This document shows positions 23,774 to 35,659 of a DNA stretch of 64,000 bases, piece after piece. Under the pieces are notes generated by a model. That model saw only the letters and a program-made list of their open reading frames with translations. It was not told the origin of the DNA and searched no databases. Positions within the stretch are counted from its first letter, which is position 1. Each line of letters opens with the position of its first letter. The stretch is from positions 2,468,138-2,532,137 of the forward strand of contig CM035310.1 of assembly GCA_002900995.3 (NCBI GenBank), written 5' to 3'. A program made the position numbers and the translations under genes. Source of the stretch: Ganoderma boninense. Its lineage: Eukaryota > Basidiomycota > Agaricomycetes > Polyporales > Polyporaceae.

Positions 23774-25804
23774 GCTTACAAACTGCAAAGGTCGTTTGCC
23801 AAAGTCCCCTGAGTGCATGCGCTCGAATCCTCCGTGAACCAAGCTTCGCCTGCCTCCCTCAACCCGCCACCGATCTTCCTCTTCCGTGCCGCAGCTGCGT
23901 CCTGGTCGATTACGACCGAGAACCCTTGCACTTTCCCATCGCGTACCTCGAACTCGACCGTACCCTCCCCCTGCCCCTCTTCCGCGGTCTCGAACGCGCT
24001 CGCGTTCTCACCGTACCATGTGGGAATAGTGCAGTATACGTGATGTTGAACACGTCTCCGGTGACATGGTTGAGCCGGACGTGCGTCGACCAGACGGTGG
24101 GGAACGTCGCATAGAGCGTGCTCTCGAGCGTTGAAGAGTTGTGGAGAGTAGCGAAGTCAGAGATGACGCCGCTGCAGTGAGCAGACTCGTTTGCCGAAGA
24201 ACAGAGGCGGATTGGAAGATAGCCCGGTGCGGAGTAGAACCCGGCATAGTCTCTTAACTTGAGTGAGGGCGGTTTTACCTCCGGGGCTGTGGTCTCTCCC
24301 CTTGTCTCAACACTGTAAACTTGTCAGGCAGGATCGTGGGAAGTGATAGAGTAGCGATACATACCTTGGGTCACTCGTAGTAGCTGGGAGAACGCCAAGA
24401 ACCTCATACAGGATCCGCCCAAGGATCTGGAAGTTCCAGGAGGCCTTATTGTCCGCATTGCTTAGAATGACGATACCAAGGTCGCTGTTGGGGGAGAACA
24501 CAACGAGGGTCGAGAACCCGGGGATACCACCCGTGTGCAGCAGGATCTACGACATGATGCGTCAATGGCAGAGCGATATGTTGCAGAGCCAAGCTCACTG
24601 ACATCTGCCGTCCCGACGCTGGTCCGTAACCAACCCATCCCGTACCCCACGATACTACTACCATACATCGGGATCGGCTTTCCTGCCACGATCATCTGCG
24701 AGGTCGTCACGGCATCAAACACGCTTCTGGGATCACCGTTTTGTTTGTCGTTGGATCTTGGCCTTCGTTCAGTAGCACCGAAAGCCACTTAACCACGTCC
24801 TCCGCGCTCGAGATAATACCCCCGGCGCCCGCCTTGAGGTGAGCGACGCTCTCATCAAACCAGAAAGGGATGCGCCGGCCGAAGGGGGTCCATGTATGCG
24901 TCAGAAGGCCCGAGTTGTTTGCAACGGTAGGCGAGAAAGTAGTGGTACTCATCCCGATCGGTTTGACGACGCGCTGCGCGACGAAATCGGCGTAGGGCAT
25001 GTCGGCATAGTGAGAGATGAGGTACGCCCCAAGGACGAAGAACTGCGAGGCATACAAGTGAGCAGCAGCAGCGAACGAGATAGAGACACATACGCACCTG
25101 ATTGTTGTACGACCATTTCTTGCGAAGCTCGTATGAGGTTCGGAGAGAGCCCATGCGGCGTATGATGTCCTCAGGAACATCCCCAGGCCTGTAACTGAAG
25201 TCATGCCTCGGAAGGCCGCTGGCATGCCCAAGAACGTCGGCGATATTGGCATCGCGGGACGCCCAATCGTCTCCGTTCAAATCCTGTAAAGACCAGCCTA
25301 GTTCTTTGGGGACGATTTCGGCTATCTTGGTGTCCCAGTCAAAACGTTCCAAGCCGGGAGGTAGGGGTGTGGAGTTCTTGCCTTCGGCGAAGTCTTCCAT
25401 GAGCAGCCCGATAGACGTCGCGAGGAACGCCTTCGAGCATGACGCTAGGCAGAATAGTGTCTTTTCTCGGGGGGTGCTGTCTTAGACATAGAAAGGAATG
25501 TCATGAAAGGACGACGTACATCAGGGGTGAGATCATGCCCGTTTCCCTCCTCCGTCTTCCGTCCCGAGGCCGCAAGCTGCACCACAGGCTCCTTGTCCTC
25601 TCCTAGGCGTACAACTCCAATCGATATACCCGGAATAGAGCCGTTTTTCCTGATCTCATCCACAAACGAGATGAACGACGGGGACAACAGGCTGTCAGTC
25701 TGACGAAGTTGACCGGTGGGCGTGGTGAATGGCTGCTGTATCGCCGAGACTAGGCCCCATGTTGCAGCAGCGGCGAAGATGTACCACGCGGGCAATCGAG
25801 CCAT
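23774..25804 (-). CDS. Secreted class C beta-lactamase-like serine hydrolase, copy 1
   Basis: Member of the beta-lactamase/DD-peptidase/esterase fold. Fungal members usually act as esterases or transacylases, and the substrate is unknown. ATG 25804 starts a signal peptide (MARLPAWYIFAAAATWGLVSA). Motifs: SxxK nucleophile SCSK within LASCSKAFLATS, YxN in KKWSYNNQ, and HTGG (the KTG equivalent) in LLHTGGIPGFS. It also has GRRIPFWFDES and GYGMGW. A C-terminal beta-rich domain has FPTVWSTHVRLNHVTGD and GFSVVIDQDA, and the chain ends LANDLCSL, about 20 residues longer than copies 2 and 3. A frame break near 24014 (one base missing in PHGYGEN-type sequence) interrupts the C-terminal domain. It is paralogous to 28444-30481 and 33629-35659. 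Confidence 0.9.
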
Positions 25805-26177
25805 GGCGGCTGTAGGGGAGGGGCAGGGAGAAGGGTCAGTCGAACCAATGCCGGCCGCAGTATCAGTATGAGTGCTGGATAGCTATGCGCAGCGAAGTTG
25901 ACCTTGCGACTTGATGTGGTGCAAGCTTCCAATGGCCGGGCGTAAATGTCTGCACCAGACGTGCCGCAGCACCTTCGCTCTGTAGATTCCCGCGACTAGC
26001 ACACAGGCACGATGTTGCGGAAGCGAAGACTGAATATTGTGAGGGCAAGGCGAGCAGGAGCCTGTCGGAGGTCACTGGACAGGGGCAGGCTCCCGCCGCC
26101 CGGCTTGAGTACTTGAGCTCGGCCCGAAGGCGGGTGGGCCTAGATCTAAGCGCTTCATAAAACTTATCAGATAACCC

Positions 26178-28327
26178 ATGTCCTCCCCACCACCATCACC
26201 TCCCTCTTCGTCCAGATGCCCAACTCCCAGCGACGGGGCCGGCCCGCATGACGAACGCACACTAACCATCCTCTATGCGACAGAGACCGGAACTGCACAG
26301 GATGTCGCCGACAGGCTCGCGAGGGTCTGCCGCTGCCTGCACATCCACGCGCGAGTCCACAGCATGGATGCTTTACAGTCCCGTATGTCGCATTTTGGCC
26401 TCAGAAGCCCCCTTGTGTTGCTGACAACGCCGCTCAGGCAGAGTTAATCAACGAGCACCTCGTAGTATTTGTGGTATCTACGACCGGCTCTGGGCGCGAG
26501 CCTCGTGCCATGACCCCGTTATGTGGCAGATGCTTCTGCGTGCCGACCTCCCCGAAGATTTGTTTGAGGACCTCCATTTTGTTGTCTTCGGTCTCGGAGA
26601 CACGGCATACGAGAAGTTCTGTTGGCCCGCTAAGCTCCTAAGTCGACGTTTGGAAGCTCTGGGTGCACTAGAGCTGTGCGCGCGAGGGGAGGGCGACGAG
26701 CAGCACCATCTTGGGTGAGTCATCGATCGTTCACGAAATCTACTTGACGCTGACAAGGATTCGTAGGATCGAGGGAGCATTAGGCCCGTGGATAGGGAAT
26801 CTCTCTGCGGTTCTTTTGCAGGTCTATCCGCTCCCAGATGGTCTCCAGCGCGAGTCTCTGGATGGTCTTTCCCCGCCTCGCGTTGCAATTACCGACGCGG
26901 ACAAGGGTGCTCAAATTACGCGAAAAGACCCGTTGGTCGCTGATCGTGAATACCACACCGCCACAGTGGTAGCCAACCGCCGTCTTACCGCAGAAGACTG
27001 GTATCAGGACGTTCGACATTTCGAATTCGAGCTCGCGGAGGAGGTAGAGTAAGTGCAAACTCGGTGTGAGTGCCCATGTCCTTAGTCTTTGAGCAACTGT
27101 ACTACAGATACGATCCGGGTGACGTGGCCGTGATCCACCCGGAAGCCATGCCTCAAGATGTCGAGGCTTTCCTGTCTTGTATTGGATATGCCGACACAGC
27201 GGATGACCCAATAGAGATCCGACATACCCTTCTAGGTTCGCATTCATATGCACTGCTGGATTTCTCACTGCTAGCCTCTAAAACGAAGTCCCATGCAGAC
27301 CAACACCTTCCAGACCACATACCGACGATTACGACTATGCGCGAAATATTCACCCGCTACGTCGACATCAACGCCGTTCCTCGACGATCGTTCTTCGCCC
27401 TCCTAAAGCACTTCGCGCAGGACGACATGGAGCGCGAGAAGCTCGAGGAGTTTCTCACCGAAGAAGGAGCAGTACGTACCCTCTCCCCTTCCCGCTCTTC
27501 TCCCTGGTCCTGGTCTGACCTCGCACTGACATGGGCCCCAGGACGACCTCTACGAATACTGCCAAAAGCCGCACCGGCGCATCCACGAAGTCCTCTCCGA
27601 GTTCCGCTCCGTTCACATCCCCCGCGCCTACGTCTTCGACCTCTTCCCGCCCCTCCGCCCGCGCCAGTTCTCCATCGCCAGCTCCGCCCGCGCCGACCCG
27701 CGCCGCATCCACCTCTGCGTCGCCATCGTCGCCTACCGCACCATGCTCAAGGTCCCCCGGCGCGGCGTCTGCACCACCTGGCTCCTCGCCCGCGCGCCCG
27801 GCGAGCGCATCCAGATCGGCGTCCAGAAGGGCTTCATCGCGCTCCCCCCGGACCCCGCCACCCCGCTCATCTGCGTTGGCCCCGGCACGGGCGTGGCCCC
27901 CATGCGCGCGGTCATCCAAGAGCGCCTGAGCGCGGACCCGGGCGTCGCGGGCAAGGACACGCTCGCGCTGTACTTCGGGTGCCGCTCGGAGGCAAAGGAC
28001 CACCACTACGGCGCGGAGTGGCGCGCGCTCGCGGCGCAGGGCAAGCTCGCGTACCGCGTCGCGTTCTCGCGCGACGGGCCCGAGGGACAGGCGCGCACGT
28101 ACGTGCAGGACCTCATCCGTGCGGACGCGCCGCGCATATGGGAGCTCGTCGGCGCGAGGGGCGCGTGCGTGTACATCTCGGGATCGTCGAACAAGATGCC
28201 TGCGGCGGTTCGCGCCGCGATCGCACATGCGGTGCAGACTCAGGGTGGGCGGACGGAGGAGGAGGCGAAGGAGTACGTCGCGCAGATGGAGCGGGAGGGA
28301 AGGCTCATTGAGGAGTGCTGGAGCTGA
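26178..28327 (+). CDS. TAH18: NADPH-dependent diflavin oxidoreductase, cytosolic Fe-S assembly
   Basis: Transfers electrons from NADPH to Dre2 in cytosolic iron-sulfur protein assembly. The N-terminal flavodoxin-like FMN domain has ILYATETGTAQDVADRLAR, VVSTTGSGREPRAMTP, VVFGLGDTAYEKFC and GIEGALGPW. The FAD domain has YDPGDVAVIHPE, DINAVPRRSFFALLKHFA and RPRQFSIASSA. The NADPH domain has ICVGPGTGVAPMRA, LYFGCRS and GACVYISGSSNKMP, ending REGRLIEECWS, which is the usual conserved aromatic C-terminus. Length fits the family (about 600 residues). A frame break near 26517-26521 (ccgttatgtggcag; two extra bases relative to the conserved PLWQML) interrupts the FMN domain. Codon use downstream of 27540 is extremely GC-rich at third positions. 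Confidence 0.94.
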
Positions 28328-28443
28328 TTTGGACCAGGCGCTGAGGTCTGAAGGTCAATGCAGCGTTAGTGCACAAATGGAACTCCGATCAGCACTTGTA
28401 CATTTGCGCAAGTTCAGACCGCACGGGTACATGGAACCTTACC

Positions 28444-30481
28444 TTATATCTTCGCGAACCACGCGTCCGCGATGTCGGACAGCGCGCCGCCCGTTTTCCT
28501 CCCCCTCGATGCACAGGCATCCGGGTCGATGACGAGAGAGAAGCCTTCCACTTCACCCTTTGCCTTGTCCACCTGGAACTCCACCCAGCCGCCAGCCGAC
28601 CCCGTCTCAAAGCTCTCGAACGCGCTCGTATTTTGGCCATATCCATGCGGGAAGAGATTGGTGAACGTAAGGTTGAAGATGTCCCCTGAAAAGTGTTGCA
28701 GGCGCAGGTGCGAGGCCCAGACAGTAGGGAAGACGCTGTAAAGGCTAGTCGCGAGTGCGGTCGAGCTGTCGATCGTGGCGAAGTCGGAGACAACGGTCTC
28801 ACAGTGCGTAGATTTGCTCTGGGAGGAGCAGAGGGTAACTGGGAGGTAGCCGTCGTCCGAATTGTACGCGCCAGCGTATACGGCCCAGTCGAGGGAAGGT
28901 GGGACGACCTTCACGGAATGCGGAGTGGAGGTCTGCTGAGGAAGGTTATGGAGCTGCGAGGCCTGGGGTAAGTCCATGTCGTGAGACCATCCACTGCACA
29001 TAGACTACCTTTCATCAATGCTTTCAGCACGTTCAGATAGTTTCGTGCCCAGGACGTCATCGAGCGTCTTCTTCAGAATCTTGAACACCGCAAGAGCCTC
29101 GTCCGTATTCACCAACGCCACAACGCCGAGTTTATGGCTCGGCGAGAAGGCAGCGATGCTGGTGAAGCCAGGCATGCTGCCCAAGTGGTGCACAATCTAA
29201 CCTCCGCGAATTGACGTCAGAACTCCAAGTTTGAGAGTGAAACGAGGCGCATACTTACATCAACACCTCCGGCAGCCCACCGCTCCCATCCCATCCCGTA
29301 CCCAATCAACGAATCAAAAACTGCAAAAGGGCGCCCTTTGACGATGGTCTGCGCCGTCGTCGTCTGCATCGTAAACGTCCTTTGGAAAGGCGATCTTCCC
29401 CGATACCGGGCTCACGCCCATGTTTAGCCAGACGGCAAGCCACTTCACCATGTCCTCCACATTCGAGATAACTCCACCGGCGCCGCCAATGAAAGATGAA
29501 ACGTAATCATCAAACCAGAACGGTATCCGTCTACCGTTCTTGTGCCATGTTTGCGAGAGCTTCCCCGAGGCCGCGGCGACAGAGGGGATGAGGGTGCTGG
29601 AAGACATGCCGAGCGGGGTGAAGATGCGTTCCGAGACGAACTTGGCATACGTCATATTGGCGTAGTGTTCGATGAGATGCGCTCCAAGCATGTAGAACTG
29701 CGCACGTTCATACGGTTTGGACGTCAGGAAGGTGCATATATTCAGCAAGGAATGTGCGACGCACACAGGTTATTGTAGGAATATTGTTCACGCAATTCGT
29801 ATGCAGTGCGGAGCTTGCCGATCCGGCGAATGATGGTCTCTGTGGTGTCGCCGGGCAGGTACGTGAGATCGTTTGCAGGAAGCCCGGAGACGTGCCCTAA
29901 GACGTCTTTAATCTTCGCATTCCGCGTCGTAGAGTCGTCTCCGTCAATAGCTTTTATGCTCCAGTCAAGCTCCTTGGGGAGGATGTCCTTGACCCTCGTA
30001 TCCCAGTCGAAACGCGTCACGTTCCCTGGCAATGGCGTCGCGTTCCGTCCATGCGCGTAGTCGTGTATGAGCAAACCGACAGAGGTGGACAGGAAGGCCT
30101 TCGAACAGGACGCGATCCCAAACAGCGTCTGCAATCATCACGAAGCTTAGGGTCCAGCGGGAACGATCTGCAGCTCAATGGAAAACGCACGTCTGGGGTC
30201 ATGTCATGTCCATCCTCCCCTTCCGTCTTCCGTCCCCACGACACAAGCTGCACTTCGGGCTCCTTGTCCTCCCCGAACCGCACCACGCCCACAGAGATGC
30301 CTGGAAGCGAATCGTTCTGTCTGAGTTGCTCGATGTATGCGTGCCATCCTGGAGAGAGGATCGTATTGGACGGGCGGAATCCAGGCGCATCGGATTTGAA
30401 GACCTCCTGCGTTGCGAATGCCACTACGACCGAGGCGAGGAGCGTGCCTGGCATTAGTGCGTGGACAGATGTTTGGAACAT
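28444..30481 (-). CDS. Secreted class C beta-lactamase-like serine hydrolase, copy 2
   Basis: Paralogue of copies 1 and 3. ATG 30481 gives MFQTSVHALMPGTLLASVVV, a signal-peptide-like start. The SxxK motif is intact (IASCSKAFLSTS), as is YxN (EQYSYNN), with GRRIPFWFDD and GAGGVISN. The third motif differs: where copies 1 and 3 have HTGG, this copy reads HHLGSMPGF, so the Thr and second Gly are replaced by Leu and Ser. The C-terminal domain (WASHLRLQHFSGDIF, GWVEFQVDKAKGEVEG, GFSLVIDPDA) ends DAWFAKI. A frame break lies near 29363, in a run of gac/acg repeats. The other two copies have breaks at different places. TAH18 lies between copies 1 and 2. Confidence 0.88.
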
Positions 30482-31039
30482 CTTTGGCCGTGACCATGAG
30501 CGCAGAGTTTAAAAAGAGCACAGTCAGAAGTCCTAGTGTACTCGACTGCCGAACTCTTTGAGGGAATGCAGATGGAAAATCAGACCAGCTCGACACCTAG
30601 TGGTGAAATGGACACTGGGCAAGTGCTGGACGAGGCACAGACGAGGTCAAGGCTAAGCGGAAGAATTCGAGTGCGTTCGTGTTGTCAGTTACTGGTTCGC
30701 CCGAAGTGACCCAAACACGGTGCCATGTGCTGGATGGTGATCATGGGAGCTGTCACTCCACAATCAGGAAGGAGCATCGTACCCAGGTGGAGGCTGCTGG
30801 ACATGAAGGAATGACCTGAGAGAGACATTAACTTTGGACGAGAAATTGAATTAGAATCAGTATGGTACCTACTATTGCAGTAGTGCTACAGTCTACTAGT
30901 ACAGTTTACTGCTCTGACTGGCGTGGGAAGAATACATAAGGTTACATATAAAGAGCGTATCTCTGGGTAGCTCTGCACAGCCTCGGGCATCCTCTCACAC
31001 ACGCACAGTATCTCCCCCTCACTTGCTAGGACTACTGCG
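30482..31039. other. Divergent promoter region
   Basis: About 560 bp between hydrolase copy 2 (-) and the F-box/WD40 gene (+). No gene is seen. A TTTAAA-type AT stretch at about 30508-30515 could serve as the TATA element of copy 2. Confidence 0.4.
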
Positions 31040-33602
31040 ATGACTTCCTCCATTCGAAATTCAAGGAATCCTCGTTTCGATAAGTCTCGATCATCTCGCC
31101 CAATACTTCGGGTTCCCATAGAGGTATTCGAAGTGGTTATTGACCAACTTGAAGCCGATACCCCGTCTCTCCACCATATCGCTCTCGCATGCAAAGCATT
31201 CCTGCCCAGGGCTCGATACCACCTTCTCAGCAGCATACTCATTCACAATATCCAACAGATGGAACGCTCCCGCGACTTTTTCGACTCCTGCCCTTGGATT
31301 TTGCCTCTTGTCCGGAGAATCACCCTCTCTGTCCGCGTTCCCCCCAACGCCTCCAACCGGAATGTCCGTATGCTCGACGTCGTTCCCCACCATCTCCTCT
31401 CCAAGTTCCCGAATCTACGAGTGTGGAGTATGGAAGTCGGTCGGGATGGCACTACCCTCTACCCATTAAAATCGCTCTCGTGTGTAGAGGAGACTTCAAG
31501 TTGGCTTTCTCTCAACCGCCTCGTGCTATCCTACTACCAGAGATACGGCGGATGTATACAAAACCTTGAGCTGTCCAATATTTCCTTTGACGACATATCT
31601 GATTTCACGAGGCTTGTCTCGGCGATCAACGGCATCCGAAGCCTGACCTGTTCCGGCATTCGGTTTCGGACAACAAAGGAATTCCGAGCCTCCTTCTACA
31701 ACACACAAACGAACACTGTCACAGGTCTTCTGCGGTGGCAGACCACGACAGCTCAAAATAAAAAAGCTGCGGGTAAGCCCTCTCAATTTCTTACCTTTGT
31801 ATTCGTAGATGCCAATGCTGCTCCTCCAAGATCGGTGCATTTGTGGACATACGTGCAACTGAATACTTGCTGGCCTCCTGTGCGACTACGCTAGACAGTC
31901 TTAGGCTTCCTGTAGCCTCAGGCTCTCAGGTAAGGGGTGTTCTAGGTTCTTTCGGTGAGACATTTCAACAATATCGTGCTTAGCTAAGTATTAATGCCTC
32001 GATTAGAACGAATTAGAAGAATGGTTAAATCGACATCCGCCCCAGCTGTCATCGTTGTACCTTATCATCCCGTGTGAGAGCGTTCATGTTCATGATCTTG
32101 AAGGCTATGGCATGCATCAATCTGATGGCCGGGGCATATTACGATACATGCGCCGTACGACCAAGATCCTCGAACAGATCCCAAGAGCTCGTCTGCGAGA
32201 TGTGCAGGTAGAGCTCGAATTGGAGCCCATTGCTAGCCTTGGGATCTGTCTTTCCTGGAGCGACTCGTCAGAGGCTTGCGAAGCCCTCCAGGCCGTTCTC
32301 CTCACTTTCCCTAACCCCCGTATTCTCTGTCATGACCCTGTCTTCCAACGCATCGCGGGAAGAGCCGAGTTCTGGTCCCCGACCATCAAACGAGCATTTT
32401 GGAGGATGGAAGAGCGGGGGCTGCTTACTATCCCTTATAGTGAGTAAAACACGTACCAGTTGGCTTTGTTGCACTTCACTGACGGCCACCATGGTACAGC
32501 TAAACAGGCACTCCGTATCCATCTGGTCATGAAGGCTTCGTGACATCCATAGTGACCTCTCGTGACAGCAAAACCGTAGCGACTGCCTCTGTGGATGGAA
32601 CTATCATCATCTGGGATGCATACTCTGGCACAATCGTGCGGGAATGGTTGGCACATCGGCATGCCATCTGCGACATCGTTTTGTCTCCAGATGGCAGGCG
32701 ACTTGTATCAACCGGCAATAGTATGGCCAGCCAGCCACTGCTTGTATGGGACATCGGCCACGATGTCCGCCAAATCGCTGTACCTGAGGGACACACAGAA
32801 TCTTTAGTGACATGTGCCTGGTCCCCCGACGGCAAGTCTGTTGCATCCGCCTCTCACGACGGCACAGTGCGTATCTGGGACGCCCAGACGTTCCAGCAGC
32901 GTGACCTGCTTGTGGACACGCAGGTCGTGAGTTGTCCTCGACAGCTGCAGTTTTCGCCAGACGGACGGTACCTTGCATGGATATCCTGGAAGTTTTCAGC
33001 TTCCGACGGCTGCGAGTCTCATACCTGCAGCGTCTGGCGGCCCGTCGCGGAGCAACAGCCCGAATTGAGGAGGCTCCCCTTGTTCTCGTGCGATCAAGAA
33101 GGCTGCATCAGCGCGTTCTCCTTCGATCTCGAGGGCAGACGCATCGTCACTGCACATGGGAGGAGCGGGGTGTTGATGGAGGACAACGTCGCGCGGATTT
33201 GGGACCTCCAAACGGGCACTTTGCTCGCGGTCTTGACGGGACATACGGAGCCAGTAACAGACATATGCTTCTCCCCGGATGGCATCTCCATACTGTCTGC
33301 ATCTTGGGACGGTTCCGCGAAGATCTGGGACGCGGAGTCTGGGGAGGAAATTGCCAGTCTCGTGGGAGACGGTAAGGAGTTCATGAAGGCACGCTTCTCA
33401 CCTGACGGGAAGTACATCGCCACCATATTGTCCGGGGGGGAAGTGTGGCTATGGAAAACCGACGACCGCTCGTGTACAGTGGTGTTCCGCGAGCACACAT
33501 GCGACGTGTTGCATATAGCGTTCTCTCCAGATGGCGAAATACCTTGCTTCTGGGGACCTGCGCGGGATAGTCCATATTCGTCGACTTTCTGATTTTGTGT
33601 AG
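31040..33602 (+). CDS. F-box/WD40-repeat protein (single fused gene), frame interrupted
   Basis: Probable SCF ubiquitin-ligase substrate adaptor. From ATG 31040 an F-box-like segment reads LRVPIEVFEVVIDQL ... LHHIALACKAFLPRARYHLL. A leucine-rich middle region follows (HHLLSKFPNLRVW, then after introns ELEEWLNRHPPQLSSLYLII and ILEQIPRARLRDVQVELE). After RGLLTIPY a canonical intron (GTGAGT ... TACAG) leads straight into TKQALRIHL and HEGFVTSIVTS, so the WD40 part belongs to the same gene. At least six WD40 blades follow, each with SPDG...VRIWD-type ends (for example TVRIWDAQ, VARIWDLQ, SAKIWDAE). Single-base frame breaks occur near 31,820, 32,525 (missing G) and 33,537 (extra base). With the last one ignored, the frame ends at TAG 33600-33602, only 27 bp from the convergent copy 3 stop. 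Confidence 0.8.
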
Positions 33603-33628
33603 AATCGTATATATGCGCCGACCAACGA

Positions 33629-35659
33629 TCACGCCTTCGTGAACCACGCGTCCGCGGCTTCCGACAGCGTCCCGCCCGTTTTCCTCGCCCGCGCCGCACA
33701 GGCGTTCATGTCGCCCACCAGCGAAGAGCCCACCACCGCACCCTTCGCCTCGTCCACCTGGAACTCACCCATCCACTCGTCACGCCCGACTCGAACTGCT
33801 CGAAGGCGCTCGCGTTCTGGCCGTACCCGTGGGGAAAGAGCGCGGTGAACGTGAAGTTGAAGACGTCGCCAGAGAAGTGCAGCAGGCGCAGGTGCGAGGC
33901 CCACACGGCGGGGTAGGTGCTGTAGAGACTCGTCGCGACTGCTGCCGGGGCTGTCGAGCGTGGCGAAGTCGGAGACGACGGCTTGGCAGTGCGCAGACTC
34001 GCTCTGAGACGAGCAGAGCGTGACGGGGAGATAGCTGTCGTCCGACTTGTATAGCCCTGTGTATGCGCTCCAGTCAAGAGAGGGCGGGGCGACTTTCGTC
34101 GGTTGCGGAGCGGGTACCCGGCTGGAGGGCCTGAAGCTGTAGATGTATAGGTCAGCGTTTATCCCGAGACCATGTTTTGGGGACACGCTACCTTTCACCG
34201 AGGCTGTCCGCCGCTTCTGACAGGTTGGTGCCCAGGAACATCATCGAACGTCTTCTTCACAATCTTAAGGATAGCGACGGCCTCATCCCTGTTCACCAGC
34301 GCCACAACTCCGAGCTTGTGGCTCGGAGAAAAGGCAACAATGCTGGAGAAGCCAGGGATTCCGCCCGTGTGATGCACGATCTAGCATGCACGGACTGCTG
34401 TCAGACATCCGAGCATGAAAGAGGAGCAGTCAAGTGAACCGCATACATCGATACCTCCGGCGGCCCATCGCTCCCAGCCCATCCCGTACCCGATCAACGA
34501 CTCGTAATTCGCGGACGGGCGACCGTGGACGATGCTCTGCGCCGTCGTGACCGTATCATACACGCTCTTTGGGATGACGGCCTGCCCCAATACTGGGTCC
34601 ACGCCCTCGTTCAGCCAGACCGAGAGCCACTTCGCCAGGTCTGTCACACTCGAGATGACGCCGCCCGCGCCGCCGTTAAACGACGCGATTCGCTCATCAA
34701 ACCAGAACGGTATCCGCCTGCCGTTTCTGTGCCATGACTGCGTGAGCTTCCCTGAGGCCGCCGCGACGGAGGGGATATATGTGCTGGAAGACATGCCGAG
34801 CGGAGTGAAGATGCGTTCTGAGACGAACTCGGCGAGTGTGGTATTCGCGTAATGTTCGATGAGGTACGCTCCGAGGATGTAGAACTGGGACAAGGTGTGA
34901 GGGGGCGCATATAGTCGTTAAAAAGCACTCTGGGCGCACCTGATTATTGTAGGAATACTGCTCGCGCAGTTCGTACGCGGTCCGAACCTTGCCCATCCGG
35001 CGAATCATGCTTTCCGCGGTGTCTCCAGGCCAGTACGTGAAGTCGCTGGAAGGCAGCCCAGAAACATGCGCAAAGATATCCCTGAGCTTCGCATTCCGTG
35101 TGGCGGAATCGTCTCCACCTATGGGTTTGAGGCTCCAGTTCAGACTTTTCGGAAGGATGTCTCTGACCCTCGTATCCCAGTCGAAATACTTCAAGCCTTC
35201 TGGCAAGGGAGTCACATTCCTCCCGTGCGCGTAGTCGTCCATGAGCAGACCGACGGAGGTCGATAGGAACGCCTTCGAACAAGACGCAATCCCAAACAAC
35301 GTCTGGTATACCAAAGCTCAGGGACGACAGGAAAATACCTATAGTGCAGAGGGAAGTAGGGACGTACGTCTGGAGTCATGTCATGTCCATGCCCCTCCTC
35401 CGTCTTCCGTCCCCACGACGCAAACTGCACTTCTGGCTCCTTGTCCTCCCCGAATCGCACTACGCCTACGGAGATGCCGGGAAGGGAGTCATTTTCGTCT
35501 GAGCTGCTCGATGTATGCGTGCCATTCGGGTGACAGGATCGCGTTGGACTGGCGGAATCCAGGAGCATCGAACTTGAAGACCTCCTGCGTCGCGGATGCC
35601 ACTGCGACCGAGACAAGGAACGTGCCGAGCATTCGAACATGCACGGATGCTCGGCGCAT
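33629..35659 (-). CDS. Secreted class C beta-lactamase-like serine hydrolase, copy 3
   Basis: Closest to copy 2. ATG 35659 starts MRRASVHVRMLGTFLVSVAVA, a signal-peptide-like start that aligns with the start of copy 2. All three catalytic motifs are present: SCSK (IASCSKAFLSTS), YSYNN, and HTGG (IVHHTGGIPGFS). It also has GRRIPFWFDER, GYGMGWERW and the C-terminal domain with WASHLRLLHFSGDVF, ending ADAWFTKA at 33629. At least three single-base frame breaks occur: near 35,495 (A-run after EQLRR), near 33,945 and near 33,767 (missing G before the FQVDEAKG stretch). The last two nearly compensate, so the whole C-terminal domain between them sits in another frame. The gene is convergent with the F-box/WD40 gene. 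Confidence 0.87.

Noticed and set aside
27070..28311. 413-codon plus-strand frame and 257-codon minus frame over TAH18
   Set aside because: Both are shadows of extreme GC3 codon use. The Pro/His/Arg-rich translations lack any domain, while the third frame carries the NADPH-binding motifs.
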